Shown: positions 23,870-33,900 of the stretch, piece after piece
How the letters are laid out: every line of letters begins with the position of its first letter
How positions within the stretch are numbered: position 1 is the stretch's first letter
Origin: Seison nebaliae
Taxonomy: Eukaryota > Rotifera > Pararotatoria > Seisonacea > Seisonidae
Length of the DNA stretch: 64,000 bases
Reading direction: 5' to 3'
Assembly: GCA_023231475.1 (NCBI GenBank)
Contig: JALJEE010001986.1
Span: forward strand, 20,209 to 84,208
The notes under the pieces: model-generated
The model's database searches: none
Told to the model about the DNA's origin: nothing
Seen by the model: only the letters and a program-made list of their open reading frames with translations
Position numbers and translations under genes: made by a program

Positions 23870-24975
23870 TTACATCCGTCCGTCCGCATTTCTCTCTATT
23901 TGGTTCTCGATTACTCGATCTGGGATTTGTCCTTCGTTTTTCCATCTAAACATAGCCATACTTGGTGTAACTTTTGTTGATGAATGAATTGCGGTTCGAT
24001 ATGAAAGTAAAGCCATTGGCAGTTTCCCATCCCAATCTTCCCTTCCATCCTCCGTAAATTTTCTGAAGTAGTTCAGAATTGTCCGGTTCATTCGCTCCAC
24101 AAGTCCGTCGGTCTGTGGGTGATATGGCGATGTTCTAATCTTCTCGATATCAAAGTCTTTGCATAATTTTCTGATGATTGATCCGTCCATGTTTGCTCCC
24201 TGGTCACATAGCAGTTTTTCTGGTGGCCCGTTCAATGCAAATATATCGATTAACTTTTTAGCCACTCGTTCTACCTTTTGGTCCGACATTGCTATCGCGA
24301 AAGGATATTTCGTTGCGTAATTCATCACCACTAAGATGTACTTATTTCCACTTTTGGTTTCCGGTAGATGACCCAATATATCCATGGCCATGACTTCACC
24401 CGGTTTATTCGCCCGTATACTTTCCATCTCTCCTCTTCGAATGGATCTTGGCGCGGTCTGCTGGCATTTTTCGCATGACATGATCCATTGTTTTATTTCA
24501 GTATCCATTCCTGGCTAATAATATCTCCGACGAATTCGTTGTTTCGTTTTTTCGATTCTGAAGTGACCCGCTTTTGGATCATCATGATTCCTTCTGATTA
24601 AGCGTTCTCTCTGTCTCTTTGGCACAACAATTGTTTTCTCGCCTTCGATGGTCGTATATACTAACAATTTTAATATATTAATAAAAAATATATTAAATAT
24701 TAATAATTTTAACTATAATTGTAAGATGTCATTAATGTTTTCCATTCTGTTTCGTGCTTTTCGTCATTCAAATGAAAGTTTCGACCAGTCGTTCCGGTTT
24801 ATAGTCTGACATTCGTAATCTATTCTTTGCTCTGCGATTATTTCGTCGTTTTCCTCGAATTCGGCAACCATATTTACTTCCCTTGACATGAAATCGGCGT
24901 TTTTATGCTTACTGCCCTTTCTATAAACGATTTCGTATTCGAGGTTGCTTAATTTTATGCATTTCTACATTTTTC
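23870..24975 (-). mobile_element. Ty3/Gypsy retrotransposon relic (RNase H tail to integrase core)
   Basis: Reading down the minus strand, 24975-24770 gives the end of an RNase H domain (YEIVYRKGSKHKNADFMSRE). An AT-rich insertion near 24660-24725 interrupts it. The integrase zinc-finger region and core then run to 23870. The core keeps Asp in AMDIL, Asp in LCDQGANMDG and Glu in TDGLVERMNRT, so the D,D-E triad is present. A stop codon breaks the frame just before the core (after RRRYY, about 24517). Reverse transcriptase, protease, gag and LTRs were not found here, so it is a partial, inactive copy. Confidence 0.85.
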
Positions 24976-25660
24976 ACAAAATGGCGTCATATTTCAACAA
25001 AAATCGAGAAAAAACTAAAAAATGCTCGTTACATTTTCGTTGATAAAATCATGTTTGATTTTTTGAATGTAGGTTAACAATTAATAATGAATTTTTTCTA
25101 CATAATTACTTCAAGAATCTGTGCACTTTTAAGTGCGCTCAAATACGTGCATACTTTGCGCTATAAACTGCACGAAAAGTCATGCTTCAGTATTTCCAAA
25201 ATCGTTGAAAATTTACATATGGGGGTTTTCGATGGTGAATTCAAAAAATCAAACCACGATTTAAAATAGTTTACGGTTGATGAATGAAATATTTAAATTT
25301 TTTAAAATTTTTTGGCACTATCTTTAAGAGCTTGAATAGGGCTATTTTGTGATATCCACCTTTACAAAAGATACTTCATAGAACAGAAGTTATGACCGGT
25401 TTTATAAAAACATAAAAGTGTCCAATTATTTTTAATTCCTACTGTATATGCAGCGACTTTAAAAAATCCCTTTAAAACAAGTTTTAAAAGCTTCTTCCTA
25501 ATTTGCCGCAAACGAATGTAATTTAAGAAATAATAGATGATCAATTTGAGATCAATTTTATAAAAATTGATTCAGAATTAGGTACTCATTAGGTATTAAA
25601 TTAAAGATTATCATCTTTATGGTTAGACTTATAAGCTTTAAATGCTTCCTTGTTTCCTGA
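24976..25660. other. Intergenic, nothing recognised
   Basis: AT-rich DNA upstream of the methyltransferase gene with several homopolymer A and T runs. Only short ORFs without recognisable features are present. Confidence 0.4.
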
Positions 25661-26284
25661 ATGAAAGAAAATTCAATTATCGGGAAGGTAATATTAGGAG
25701 TAACGGGAGTTGGCGCTGTTGGTTTAACAGTTGTTGCATTTCCATTTGTAACACCAGCTTTTCGACGAATCGCTCTACCATATTTACCAGCAACTGACAA
25801 CCAGTTGAAAAACATCACATCAGCGTTAAAGAAGATTGAAGTGTCTAAACAACGATTAAGAGTGGTGGACGTCGGAAGTGGTGACGGAAGAGTAGTGCGA
25901 TCAATATCATCCTTACCTACTGTCGAACGAGTAGATGGAGTCGAACTAAATTATTGGTTAATCATCTATAGTCGTTGGAAATCCTTTATTTGTGGAAATG
26001 CAAAGAATCAATTTTTTCGACGCGATATGTTCAAATTCAATTATCAACCGTATAATGTTGTTGTTATATTTGGAATGGAGAATATGATGGATGAGATAGG
26101 AACTAAATTTCTTAAGGATCTGAAGAAAAATTCTTATATAATTGCTTGTCGATTTCCTTTACATAAAGTACCTGACGAGCTAAATCAAGATCAAAATAAT
26201 AATGTCATTGGTGGATTTTGGAAACCTATTTATACTGTAAATTCAGACGAATCTATAGATAATGTTTGGGTTTATAAAGTGTAA
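25661..26284 (+). CDS. ATPSCKMT: FAM173-type mitochondrial lysine N-methyltransferase
   Basis: Single exon, 207 aa. A hydrophobic N-terminal segment (about aa 10-35) is followed by RVVDVGSGDGRVVR (about aa 67-80), the SAM-binding motif I of class I methyltransferases. VDGVELN forms the end of strand 2, with the acidic ribose-binding residue. VVVIFGMENMM and the C-terminal half match the FAM173 family. Vertebrate members FAM173A (ANTKMT) and FAM173B (ATPSCKMT) methylate lysines of the adenine nucleotide translocase and ATP synthase c subunit at the inner mitochondrial membrane. Length fits the family. I cannot separate the A and B paralogues, since invertebrates often have one; the symbol is a best guess. 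Confidence 0.82.
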   Translation: MKENSIIGKVILGVTGVGAVGLTVVAFPFVTPAFRRIALPYLPATDNQLKNITSALKKIEVSKQRLRVVDVGSGDGRVVRSISSLPTVERVDGVELNYWLIIYSRWKSFICGNAKNQFFRRDMFKFNYQPYNVVVIFGMENMMDEIGTKFLKDLKKNSYIIACRFPLHKVPDELNQDQNNNVIGGFWKPIYTVNSDESIDNVWVYKV

Positions 26285-26870
26285 AAAAAACTTTCATTAA
26301 AAATTGTCGTGATAGTTTTAGATTTCATCACATCTATATCATGTTAATATCTTTCTTTTCTCTTTGAATTAAAATTGCGAGAATTTGAATCAATTTCCTC
26401 TCTATTCGAAATAACGTTATTATTATTAACTATTAAAAATGATGACTTACAATCGTTAGTATAATTAGTATTTTTTATTAATATTTAACTATTACGTATG
26501 AATTTTAATAATAAAATATAGATATGATATTATTAATACGTTAAATGGAAGAATTGTTTAACAATTCTAGATTTTTATTAAGAAAATGGTAAATGTGATT
26601 AATGGACAATATTTACATTAAATGTGATAAGAAAATGGAGTAATGTGAAATAGGATGATAGGCCGATAATTTATTAAGAAAGTGAAACTGGAAACTATGA
26701 GTGATGAAAAAGAAAATTATTTGAAAGAGTGAATGAAATGACCCGCTATTATTCCCAAATAATAAAATGAAATGAATAAATTGATCAGTAAGCTGATATA
26801 ATTCAGTCACGACAGATCTTTCTTAGGTTCGTTGTGATGAAATTTCGAAGATTTTTCATTAAAAAAGAAA
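26285..26870. other. Intergenic, nothing recognised
   Basis: AT-rich spacer between the methyltransferase and NAA60-like genes, both on the plus strand. It presumably contains the 3' end of the first and the promoter of the second. No repeat or RNA gene was recognised. Confidence 0.4.
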
Positions 26871-27743
26871 ATGATGAGCGATGTATTACCAAAGTGTTGG
26901 TGTAATTCAGTCCAATTCCGTCCGCTGACCACGAGAGACGTAGTGAATGTGAAGAGATTGTATAACGAATGTTTTCCCATCGGTTATCCGGATGAATTTT
27001 TTCGGGAGATCTCTAATCGTTTATGTACCAGATGGTATGTAGTGTCCGTGTGGTGTAATGTGAATTGTGATGAATTATCTCGCTTGTCCCACAATCAATT
27101 TGACGCATTCTACGAATATATTAAAAGTCAAATGAGTCTCCATTCTGCCCAATCCATAAAGAAGATTGATGATGATGTTGAGATTTCAGACGGTGTGGAA
27201 ACGAAGAATCAATCTGAATTCGAATTAATAGGAATTGTTGTTGGAGAATATCGAAATATTTACAGTTGTTCACCAGAAGATCATCGTATTCTGTGGCCAC
27301 GATCCAAAGATCACACTCAACTGAATTGTGCTTATATCGTTTCTTTGGCAGTGACGAAATCGGCGAGACGGTTGGGCTTAGCGTCGCTCCTCGTAAAATT
27401 TTATTTGGAGGAAGCGATTCGTTTCGGATGTTCAGTCTGTTTCCTTCATGTTCTCTCCACCAACTTCCAAGCGATAAATTTATATAGACGATTCAATTTT
27501 ACGGAATCTCATAAATTAAAAAGATATTATTCAATCAATAATCGTCGAGAAGATGCTTCCTGCTATTCAATCCTCATAAACAATTCCACACGCTTCACTC
27601 TGTCAACATGTTTCCATTATTATATAAGTAAGACTATATCTTGTCTACTCTCCACATGCCTCTGTTTCGTCCCTTATATCGCTCCGTTCTATCGACGACT
27701 TTTTAGGCATCGCACACGTCACTTGAATATTCATTACGTCTAA
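26871..27743 (+). CDS. NAA60: N-alpha-acetyltransferase 60 (NatF)
   Basis: Single exon, 290 aa. FRPLTTRDVVNVKRLYNECFPIGYPDEF matches the NAA60 N-terminus (LRLLCHDDIDTVKxLCxxWFPIxYPDxW), written here in part. AYIVSLAV and RRLGLASLLV form the GNAT acetyl-CoA-binding motif. CFLHVLSTNFQAINLYRRFNF is the C-terminal GNAT strand-helix. The end of the protein is hydrophobic and basic, as in NAA60, where amphipathic C-terminal helices hold the enzyme on Golgi membranes facing the cytosol to acetylate N-termini of membrane proteins. An insertion of about 35 residues rich in acidic and polar residues (about aa 85-120) precedes the central strand. No introns are evident. Confidence 0.86.
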   Translation: MMSDVLPKCWCNSVQFRPLTTRDVVNVKRLYNECFPIGYPDEFFREISNRLCTRWYVVSVWCNVNCDELSRLSHNQFDAFYEYIKSQMSLHSAQSIKKIDDDVEISDGVETKNQSEFELIGIVVGEYRNIYSCSPEDHRILWPRSKDHTQLNCAYIVSLAVTKSARRLGLASLLVKFYLEEAIRFGCSVCFLHVLSTNFQAINLYRRFNFTESHKLKRYYSINNRREDASCYSILINNSTRFTLSTCFHYYISKTISCLLSTCLCFVPYIAPFYRRLFRHRTRHLNIHYV

Positions 27744-27988
27744 ATTTTATTTCTTTCTCAATTTCTATTCCAGAAATATTTATTTTATCTTTTCTCACCA
27801 AGAAACATCCATCCAAATCTTTTTATTTTTAATCAAAAACTTTCCAATAAACTTTTATTTTACTCGACTAGATATTTTCATTATTTCTCTCATCTCTCTC
27901 AAATCAACTCAACTTCTTCGACAATAGGAAGAGAAATCTCTTCTTCCTTATATCCCTCCCAAACAGTTAAACAGATTAAGAGAAAGTT

Positions 27989-29158
27989 ATGTATCATCAA
28001 TATCTGACAAATATTCATCTGGAAGGATTGGATCGATACAAATATCGTGCAATCGACACTTCACCACTCTCTAAATATGTGATGCATCCATTATGGAATT
28101 GGATGGTGGAATTCTATCCAAAATGGCTTGCACCAAATCTAATAACATTTCTCGGATTTTTATGTCTTATCATCAGTTATTTCTTGGTGGCATTCTATGA
28201 CATCGATTATACAAATTCAGAAAAGATTCCTTCTTATGTTTGGTTCGTATTCGCTATTCTCCAATCAGCTTCTCATCATTTAGATGGAACTGATGGTAAA
28301 CAAGCTAGACGAACAAATTCTTCGTCACCTGTTGGAGAATTGTTTGATCATGGTATCGATTCATGGGCAGCCTCATTATTAACGTTAACAATGTATTCGA
28401 TTTATGGAACACATCCACTTTATGGAATTACAATTAATAAATTGATCGTCGTACTTTTTATTCTCCAAATGACATTCCTCTCATCACATTGGGAGAAATA
28501 TAATACAGGTATTCTTTATTTGCCATGGGGCTATGATATCAGTCAGATTTCAATGACAGCTGTTCTCTTATTGACATCATATTATGGAACTAGTTTATGG
28601 CATAATACATTCTATGGAATTACACCAGCCATCGCTCTCCAATGGTCCATTATTATCATGTCTTGCATATTCTCTATTCCAATGTCGATATATAATGTGT
28701 ATGTACATTTGGTGCAACAACATGAGAAGAATAAAATTGTCTGGAAACGAATTTTCGAACCATTAATCGCTCCCATATTAATGATTGTTTGTATCGTTTG
28801 GTATCTGTCATTCTCTGATATAGCAACCAAATCACCACGTCTCATTACGTGGCTAATTGGTGTACTCTTCTCCAATGTAGCATGTCGATTGATCGTATCA
28901 CAAATGACGGATACGAAATGTCAACGATTTAATCGATTAACTATTACCACTTTCTTCTTCTTTTTTTTCATGTTCTCCTTTAAGAACTATTTACCTTTTC
29001 TATTTATTGAATATGAACTTGTTGTTTTTCTTACATACACAATCCTCCTAACCAGTTTACATGTACATTATGGTACATCTATCATCTCTCAAATCTGTCA
29101 TCATCTTCATATTCGAGTTTTCACTATTCCACTAGTGGAAGAATCGAAAGACGAATGA
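27989..29158 (+). CDS. SELENOI: Ethanolaminephosphotransferase 1 (CDP-ethanolamine pathway)
   Basis: Single exon, 389 aa. It has the CDP-alcohol phosphotransferase signature: DGTDGKQAR, then G-E-L-F-D-H-G-I-D about eleven residues later (aa about 100-126), with all catalytic aspartates present. Further EPT1 hallmarks are LDRYKYRAIDTSPLSKYV near the start and SHWEKYNTGILYLPWGYDIS in the middle. Around ten hydrophobic segments fit an ER/Golgi multipass enzyme that transfers phosphoethanolamine to diacylglycerol. The reading frame stops at TGA (29156-29158), followed in frame by three codons and TAA. The vertebrate orthologue carries selenocysteine close to its C-terminus, so whether this TGA is read as Sec is open. 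Confidence 0.9.
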   Translation: MYHQYLTNIHLEGLDRYKYRAIDTSPLSKYVMHPLWNWMVEFYPKWLAPNLITFLGFLCLIISYFLVAFYDIDYTNSEKIPSYVWFVFAILQSASHHLDGTDGKQARRTNSSSPVGELFDHGIDSWAASLLTLTMYSIYGTHPLYGITINKLIVVLFILQMTFLSSHWEKYNTGILYLPWGYDISQISMTAVLLLTSYYGTSLWHNTFYGITPAIALQWSIIIMSCIFSIPMSIYNVYVHLVQQHEKNKIVWKRIFEPLIAPILMIVCIVWYLSFSDIATKSPRLITWLIGVLFSNVACRLIVSQMTDTKCQRFNRLTITTFFFFFFMFSFKNYLPFLFIEYELVVFLTYTILLTSLHVHYGTSIISQICHHLHIRVFTIPLVEESKDE

Positions 29159-29413
29159 CAATTCGTCTAAATTAATCTAACATCGATTTTTGGTGATTAA
29201 TTGTAGAATGATCTTCATTATTTTCTATTATCTTATCTTCAGTTTTATCAACTCTTCTTTTCTAGGATTTCTTTCTTTTCATTTCAACGATTTCCTTTCA
29301 TTTCTGTTTTGTCCATAAATCTGTCATAACTCCAATTTCTTCTATAATTCCTGTGATTTATCTTCTCTTCAAAGATTTCTTTCTACTTCTTCATTCAAAA
29401 ACTTAAAAAAGAT

Positions 29414-29815
29414 ATGAGATATTTGGAAGAATTAAGAGCACACTTCCAACAAATCATTAATGAAGTCGATGGATTATGGGCGATATATATCGACGATATT
29501 GATGGAATAGAAATCATTCATGAACGGAATGAATGCTTAAGAATTTCACCCGATGATCTACCACAAATTAGCGAGAGTGTCGTAGCAGGATATTGTATGG
29601 GACAATCGATAAAAACGGAAGAAGGTAAACCAGTTGAAATGAAAGATTGTCTACTCAGAGGTGATGGACTGCAAGTTTTCGGTTATTTAAAAGATAGTTT
29701 GGTCTTCTCCATTTACGCATCGGAAAAAGCGAATACTAATGAAATTATAAACTTAAAAGAACGTTTAGCACCGGTCAATCATCTTCTCTTCAGTATTTTA
29801 TCGAAAACAATTTAA
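29414..29815 (+). CDS. LAMTOR3: Ragulator subunit LAMTOR3 (MP1), roadblock fold
   Basis: Single exon, 133 aa. VDGLWAIYIDDIDGIEII matches the MP1 beginning (VEGLHAIVVSDRDGVPVI). LVFSIYASEKANTNEIINLK matches the end of the fold (SFIASSSANTGLIVSLE), and a helix with LAPVNHLL follows. LAMTOR3 pairs with LAMTOR2 in the lysosomal Ragulator complex that recruits Rag GTPases and mTORC1, and also scaffolds MEK1-ERK. It sits between EPT1 and a gene of unknown function, all on the plus strand with spacers of 100-260 bp. The start ATG is the first in frame and gives the family's usual length. Confidence 0.8.
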   Translation: MRYLEELRAHFQQIINEVDGLWAIYIDDIDGIEIIHERNECLRISPDDLPQISESVVAGYCMGQSIKTEEGKPVEMKDCLLRGDGLQVFGYLKDSLVFSIYASEKANTNEIINLKERLAPVNHLLFSILSKTI

Positions 29816-29909
29816 CTATTTTTTTGTTTCTAATATTTTCTTTCTACAAATTTTATTATTTTGTTTCTTTTATAAAAAACTTTCATGTCATCTATTCTAA
29901 TAGAAAATT

Positions 29910-30974
29910 ATGTCACGTCGTTTAACGAAATTGATTAATCATTTGAATATTGAAAATTGTTCGAAATCTTCTGGAAAACTCCACAACTCCCTTCAGACTA
30001 TTCCATACATCAATGACGATTTGTATTCGGAGGATAAATTTACCGATTTCCTTCATTCAATTCAATTACTTCAATCGACTCAATTTACACCGAAACAAAT
30101 ATCTGTTATAATTCAAACAACATCAAGTAAAACATCAACAAATCCTTATGAGATGAAATTACCCGACCAATCAATTGGAATCGAAAAAGGTATTGCGAAA
30201 GAGATTATGGAAAAATCAGTTATGGATTGGACAGATATTGGAGAAATCAATAATCGTTTAACATTCTTGATAAAATTATTGAATGTGGAAGGAGAGTTTT
30301 GTAAAATAGTTCTGAAAGAAATGTCATTGTTATATCTCAATTACAATTTCCTGCATCATCGATTTAATTATGATTTTCATAAATTTTTTGAAAAATCTGA
30401 AAAAATTCATTTACTTCAATTTCATCATCAGGCTACACCAATCATTCGTTATGATTGGACATTCATCCAATTCAAAATGACTTATGCAATGTTCCCATTA
30501 GGCATCTCACCTCGACAAATGAGTAAGACATGTTTCCTTTCCATCTCTCTCATACGAATCATTCGCCGATTCTCTTTGTTGAGATGTTTCAATAAATGGA
30601 TCGTAGTAGAACAACCATTGAAATTTTGGAGAAAGAAAAGTTTCCATTTTTGTTATTCATATCTTTCTCATTTACTTTCTTTTATAGCAAAATTTTTAAT
30701 GGAATTAGAAAGAAAGAAAAATATTAATCCAAGATTGAACGATGTGTTGTTGATGGAAGATGAGAAATTTATGAAATTATTTAATAAAGATGAAATTGAA
30801 TCAGATGAATTCCAAATGTTATATCATCGTAATGATGAGGAGTTATTAGAAGATGCAATGGAAGAATTGGAGGAATATATCGATCCAATGTCAGTCACGT
30901 TACATTCGAAAAAAACAGCGAAATTATTAACAAGACTATTTTATTATTCAAAAGACAATGAAATTAGTTTGTGA
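29910..30974 (+). CDS. Uncharacterised 354-aa protein
   Basis: Single exon, open from the ATG at 29910. I do not recognise the family. The sequence is mainly alpha-helical with basic and aromatic residues in the middle (RIIRRFSLLRCFNKW, about aa 216-230) and an acidic C-terminal region (EELLEDAMEELEEYID, about aa 310-325). No signal peptide, convincing membrane span or catalytic motif was seen. It ends 15 bp before the stop of the convergent hyccin gene, so the two 3' ends must overlap as transcripts. Confidence 0.6.
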   Translation: MSRRLTKLINHLNIENCSKSSGKLHNSLQTIPYINDDLYSEDKFTDFLHSIQLLQSTQFTPKQISVIIQTTSSKTSTNPYEMKLPDQSIGIEKGIAKEIMEKSVMDWTDIGEINNRLTFLIKLLNVEGEFCKIVLKEMSLLYLNYNFLHHRFNYDFHKFFEKSEKIHLLQFHHQATPIIRYDWTFIQFKMTYAMFPLGISPRQMSKTCFLSISLIRIIRRFSLLRCFNKWIVVEQPLKFWRKKSFHFCYSYLSHLLSFIAKFLMELERKKNINPRLNDVLLMEDEKFMKLFNKDEIESDEFQMLYHRNDEELLEDAMEELEEYIDPMSVTLHSKKTAKLLTRLFYYSKDNEISL

Positions 30975-30989
30975 ATAAATTGTTTTTTC

Positions 30990-33900
30990 TTAATCATCAA
31001 ATGGCATTGTTTCCTGATGTGCAACTGGTGCTTTTAAATCTGTTCCTTGTACTGGTGGTGTTGATGGATTGTCAACATTCAAACTTGATTCTTCTGGTGT
31101 TACATTTTCGGATGGACGATACTGTTGGCGATCTGTACCTGTTCGTGGTTTCTTTACATGTAGAATAACGGATTGTTTCGACGGATTAGAAGATGATTCT
31201 TTCTGATTGGAAACCATTAACATCGATTCAGAAGCAAATCCTTCTTGACCACCAGAATCAGGATTTGCTGAAATTTCCTTTTCCGATCGTCGACTGATGA
31301 AATTCATTTCGAAATCTCGTTCGTTTGCAAATTTCGTTTTTGTCTTTGACGATTTGAACATTTGTTTGATTGTCTTCAATGGTTTATTCAACGATAATTC
31401 TTCATCATTCGATAACGTGTCCGTCGACTTTTGACCATCAAAATTTTCATCTAAAATTATTAAAATATTTGTAATAAATCAGAATGGATGGTGGTGCATA
31501 AATCGACAAGGAAAAATTAGCAAATCAAAATAATATGAATGTATCCATGGAAACGGTGCTAAGCATTTGGATGGAATACTAGAAATAGCCGAAATCAGGA
31601 ATGAGCAACAAAGTTTTCTATTGTCAGTGGGAGAGGAATTCTTACGATCACAAATTGATAAGCGTTGATAATTCGGATTTATAATATCGATCGATGTTCG
31701 ATCAGTTCGAAATCGACGGAAGTCTATCCGATAATCCATCGCTATTAAACTTAGAGAACGTTTGGGTGATTTCTTAAAATTAGGAAGAGATCTCTTTCTT
31801 TTCTTTCTTAGCAATTTAATGCGACTTCTATGCTCTTCATAATTAACGTCACCATCCTCATGTTGAGGTCGTGGACGAATTGGAAACGATTCATTATCAG
31901 ACAATATCGTCTGATCTTTACTCTTATTTCTCGACTTTTTCATAAGATAACCTTTTGATGGTTTCAATTGATCTTTCATTACAAAATTTGTTCGATCTTT
32001 CCCTTGGGATATTGGTGGATGTTGTTGTGATTCATGTGATTCATGAATCGGTTGATTAATTTTAATAGGTGGTGCAAACTGATTTGGATTATTTAAACGA
32101 TCCAATGTATTCACAACATCCTTCCATTTAGTAATAGGATTCTTTACTGTTTTCTTTGTCAAATGACCCGTATTGAAATTGAGACCACCACTGAACACTA
32201 GATCGGAATGCATCGATTTTCTAATATTCAACAATTTGTTTGTGTTCGATTTCTTCGTGGAATTATTCGTGTCATTCGAGATCTCTTCATTCGAATATAA
32301 ATGTTTCAAAGAAAATTTTTGATCTCCATCAATCGGTTGAATAGAATTTTGATTACGGATACGTTGCAATTGCTTTTCCAATGTCTCTTCATTATCCGAA
32401 TCATGATCGATCGAACCAGTTTGTTGTTTTTTTCTAGTTATTAAATTCTGGAATAATGTTGTTCTCGGCTTATTTCCATGTGTTTGCTCCTCATCAGAAA
32501 ATAAACCATCTTCATGGCGTAATTTCGATGAACCAAGTCGACTCCGATGTTCATTACCATCTCCCAAACGATTCCGTTGTTTCTCATCACTCTAATTTAA
32601 TCAACATTTTTTGAAAAACAATTCTTTCAAATGGCAAAAAATGGAACTTTTGGCAAAAACAAATTCAAATTATTCGTATTTCCAATATTGTTGTTGTTGT
32701 TATTATTATTATTGAGATTAGTATTATTAGCGTTGAAATTGATGGTTGGTGGGGAGAAATTGATGTTAGCGGAATTGATACCATTAAAATTCATGTTAGA
32801 ATTATTTAAATTCAAATGTCGAACGCCATTCTCTATTGCAGAATCAGTGGAGATTAACTTCGATTGGAATTCATATTCGAACATGGAGAATGTATCCATT
32901 ATTTTATGTTCTTTCAATGCTAATTCATTTCGAATTGATGTGATCATTGCATTCGTCATCTTTGAAAAATGAGAATGAAAAATTCATATGATAAATGAAT
33001 AAAACTGCCATGACATTTGTCCACATTTCATAATTTGCTCTTTGATTGATGTAATAAATTGTAAGAATTGCTCCACTTTTTAATTGATTTTCATGAGCGA
33101 TCTCTTCACTCGAATCTTTCATTCCATAATTACTAAATTTCAATTTTCCAATTCGTTTTCTAAGAGAGATAAATGAACACTAACTAAATATAATACAATC
33201 CTCTTAAGAATCCGAGAAATAGGTTTGATGTAAGAATGACACGTTCTCCTGACGGTTTTTTCGTAAATCCTTTGGTGGTTAATCTGTATTTAATATTTGA
33301 ATATGAAAAGAATGATAATATTTTCACTTACCTCTGACACATTTCACAAAAGAAACTTAGAGAGACTTTATGCATTCGTGAAATATTCATCACGTAGATT
33401 TGAAGAAGGAATTGTACAATGATGAATCTATTTGAATGAGAAGATACGAATGAAAAAAAATTTTTAAAATGAAGAACTTCGTCCTATCATTAACAATGTC
33501 GATATCTGGATAAATGCCACTAACAACATTCATCTTCATTGTTGAAGTGGCGAGAGCATCTTTGGTGAGACCTTGAGTCGGCATAGCGAAAGCTTCATGA
33601 TAAATTGAAGGTGATCGCATATCGGGAATGCGGAATCCGAAGACTCTCGGACAATTAGAACTGTCATTTGCTTCCTACAAATCAAAATAAAGTTTTATAA
33701 ATTTCCCTCTGACAATAATAGAATGATGGTAGCGTTTTTGTAGATAATGTAAGAAGAAAAAAAATTGAAAGTTGAATACATCAACATCATCCAGTAATAG
33801 AGCTACTGATACGGATTAATCGTTAATCGAGATTAGATATGGTGAAATTAAATGTTTTTCTTTCATTTCATTAATTAGCAATTAGTCAATTTATGTGATG

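Noticed and set aside
23486-23980. Short plus-strand ORFs near 23.5-24.0 kb
   Set aside because: They overlap the p52 first exon or the Gypsy integrase on the other strand and show no coding signal.
31479-31645. Hydrophobic C-terminal extension of the 31.5-32.6 kb ORF
   Set aside because: A GTAAGA donor at 31645 in phase with the next exon shows this is intron read-through.
32631-32972. Plus-strand ORF rich in Leu
   Set aside because: Antisense shadow of the Asn-rich hyccin exon.
33000-33650. Membrane receptor with a long cytoplasmic tail in the 31-42 kb minus gene
   Set aside because: Hydrophobic segments align with helices of hyccin; exon order and motifs (SIYHE, NRF) match hyccin instead.
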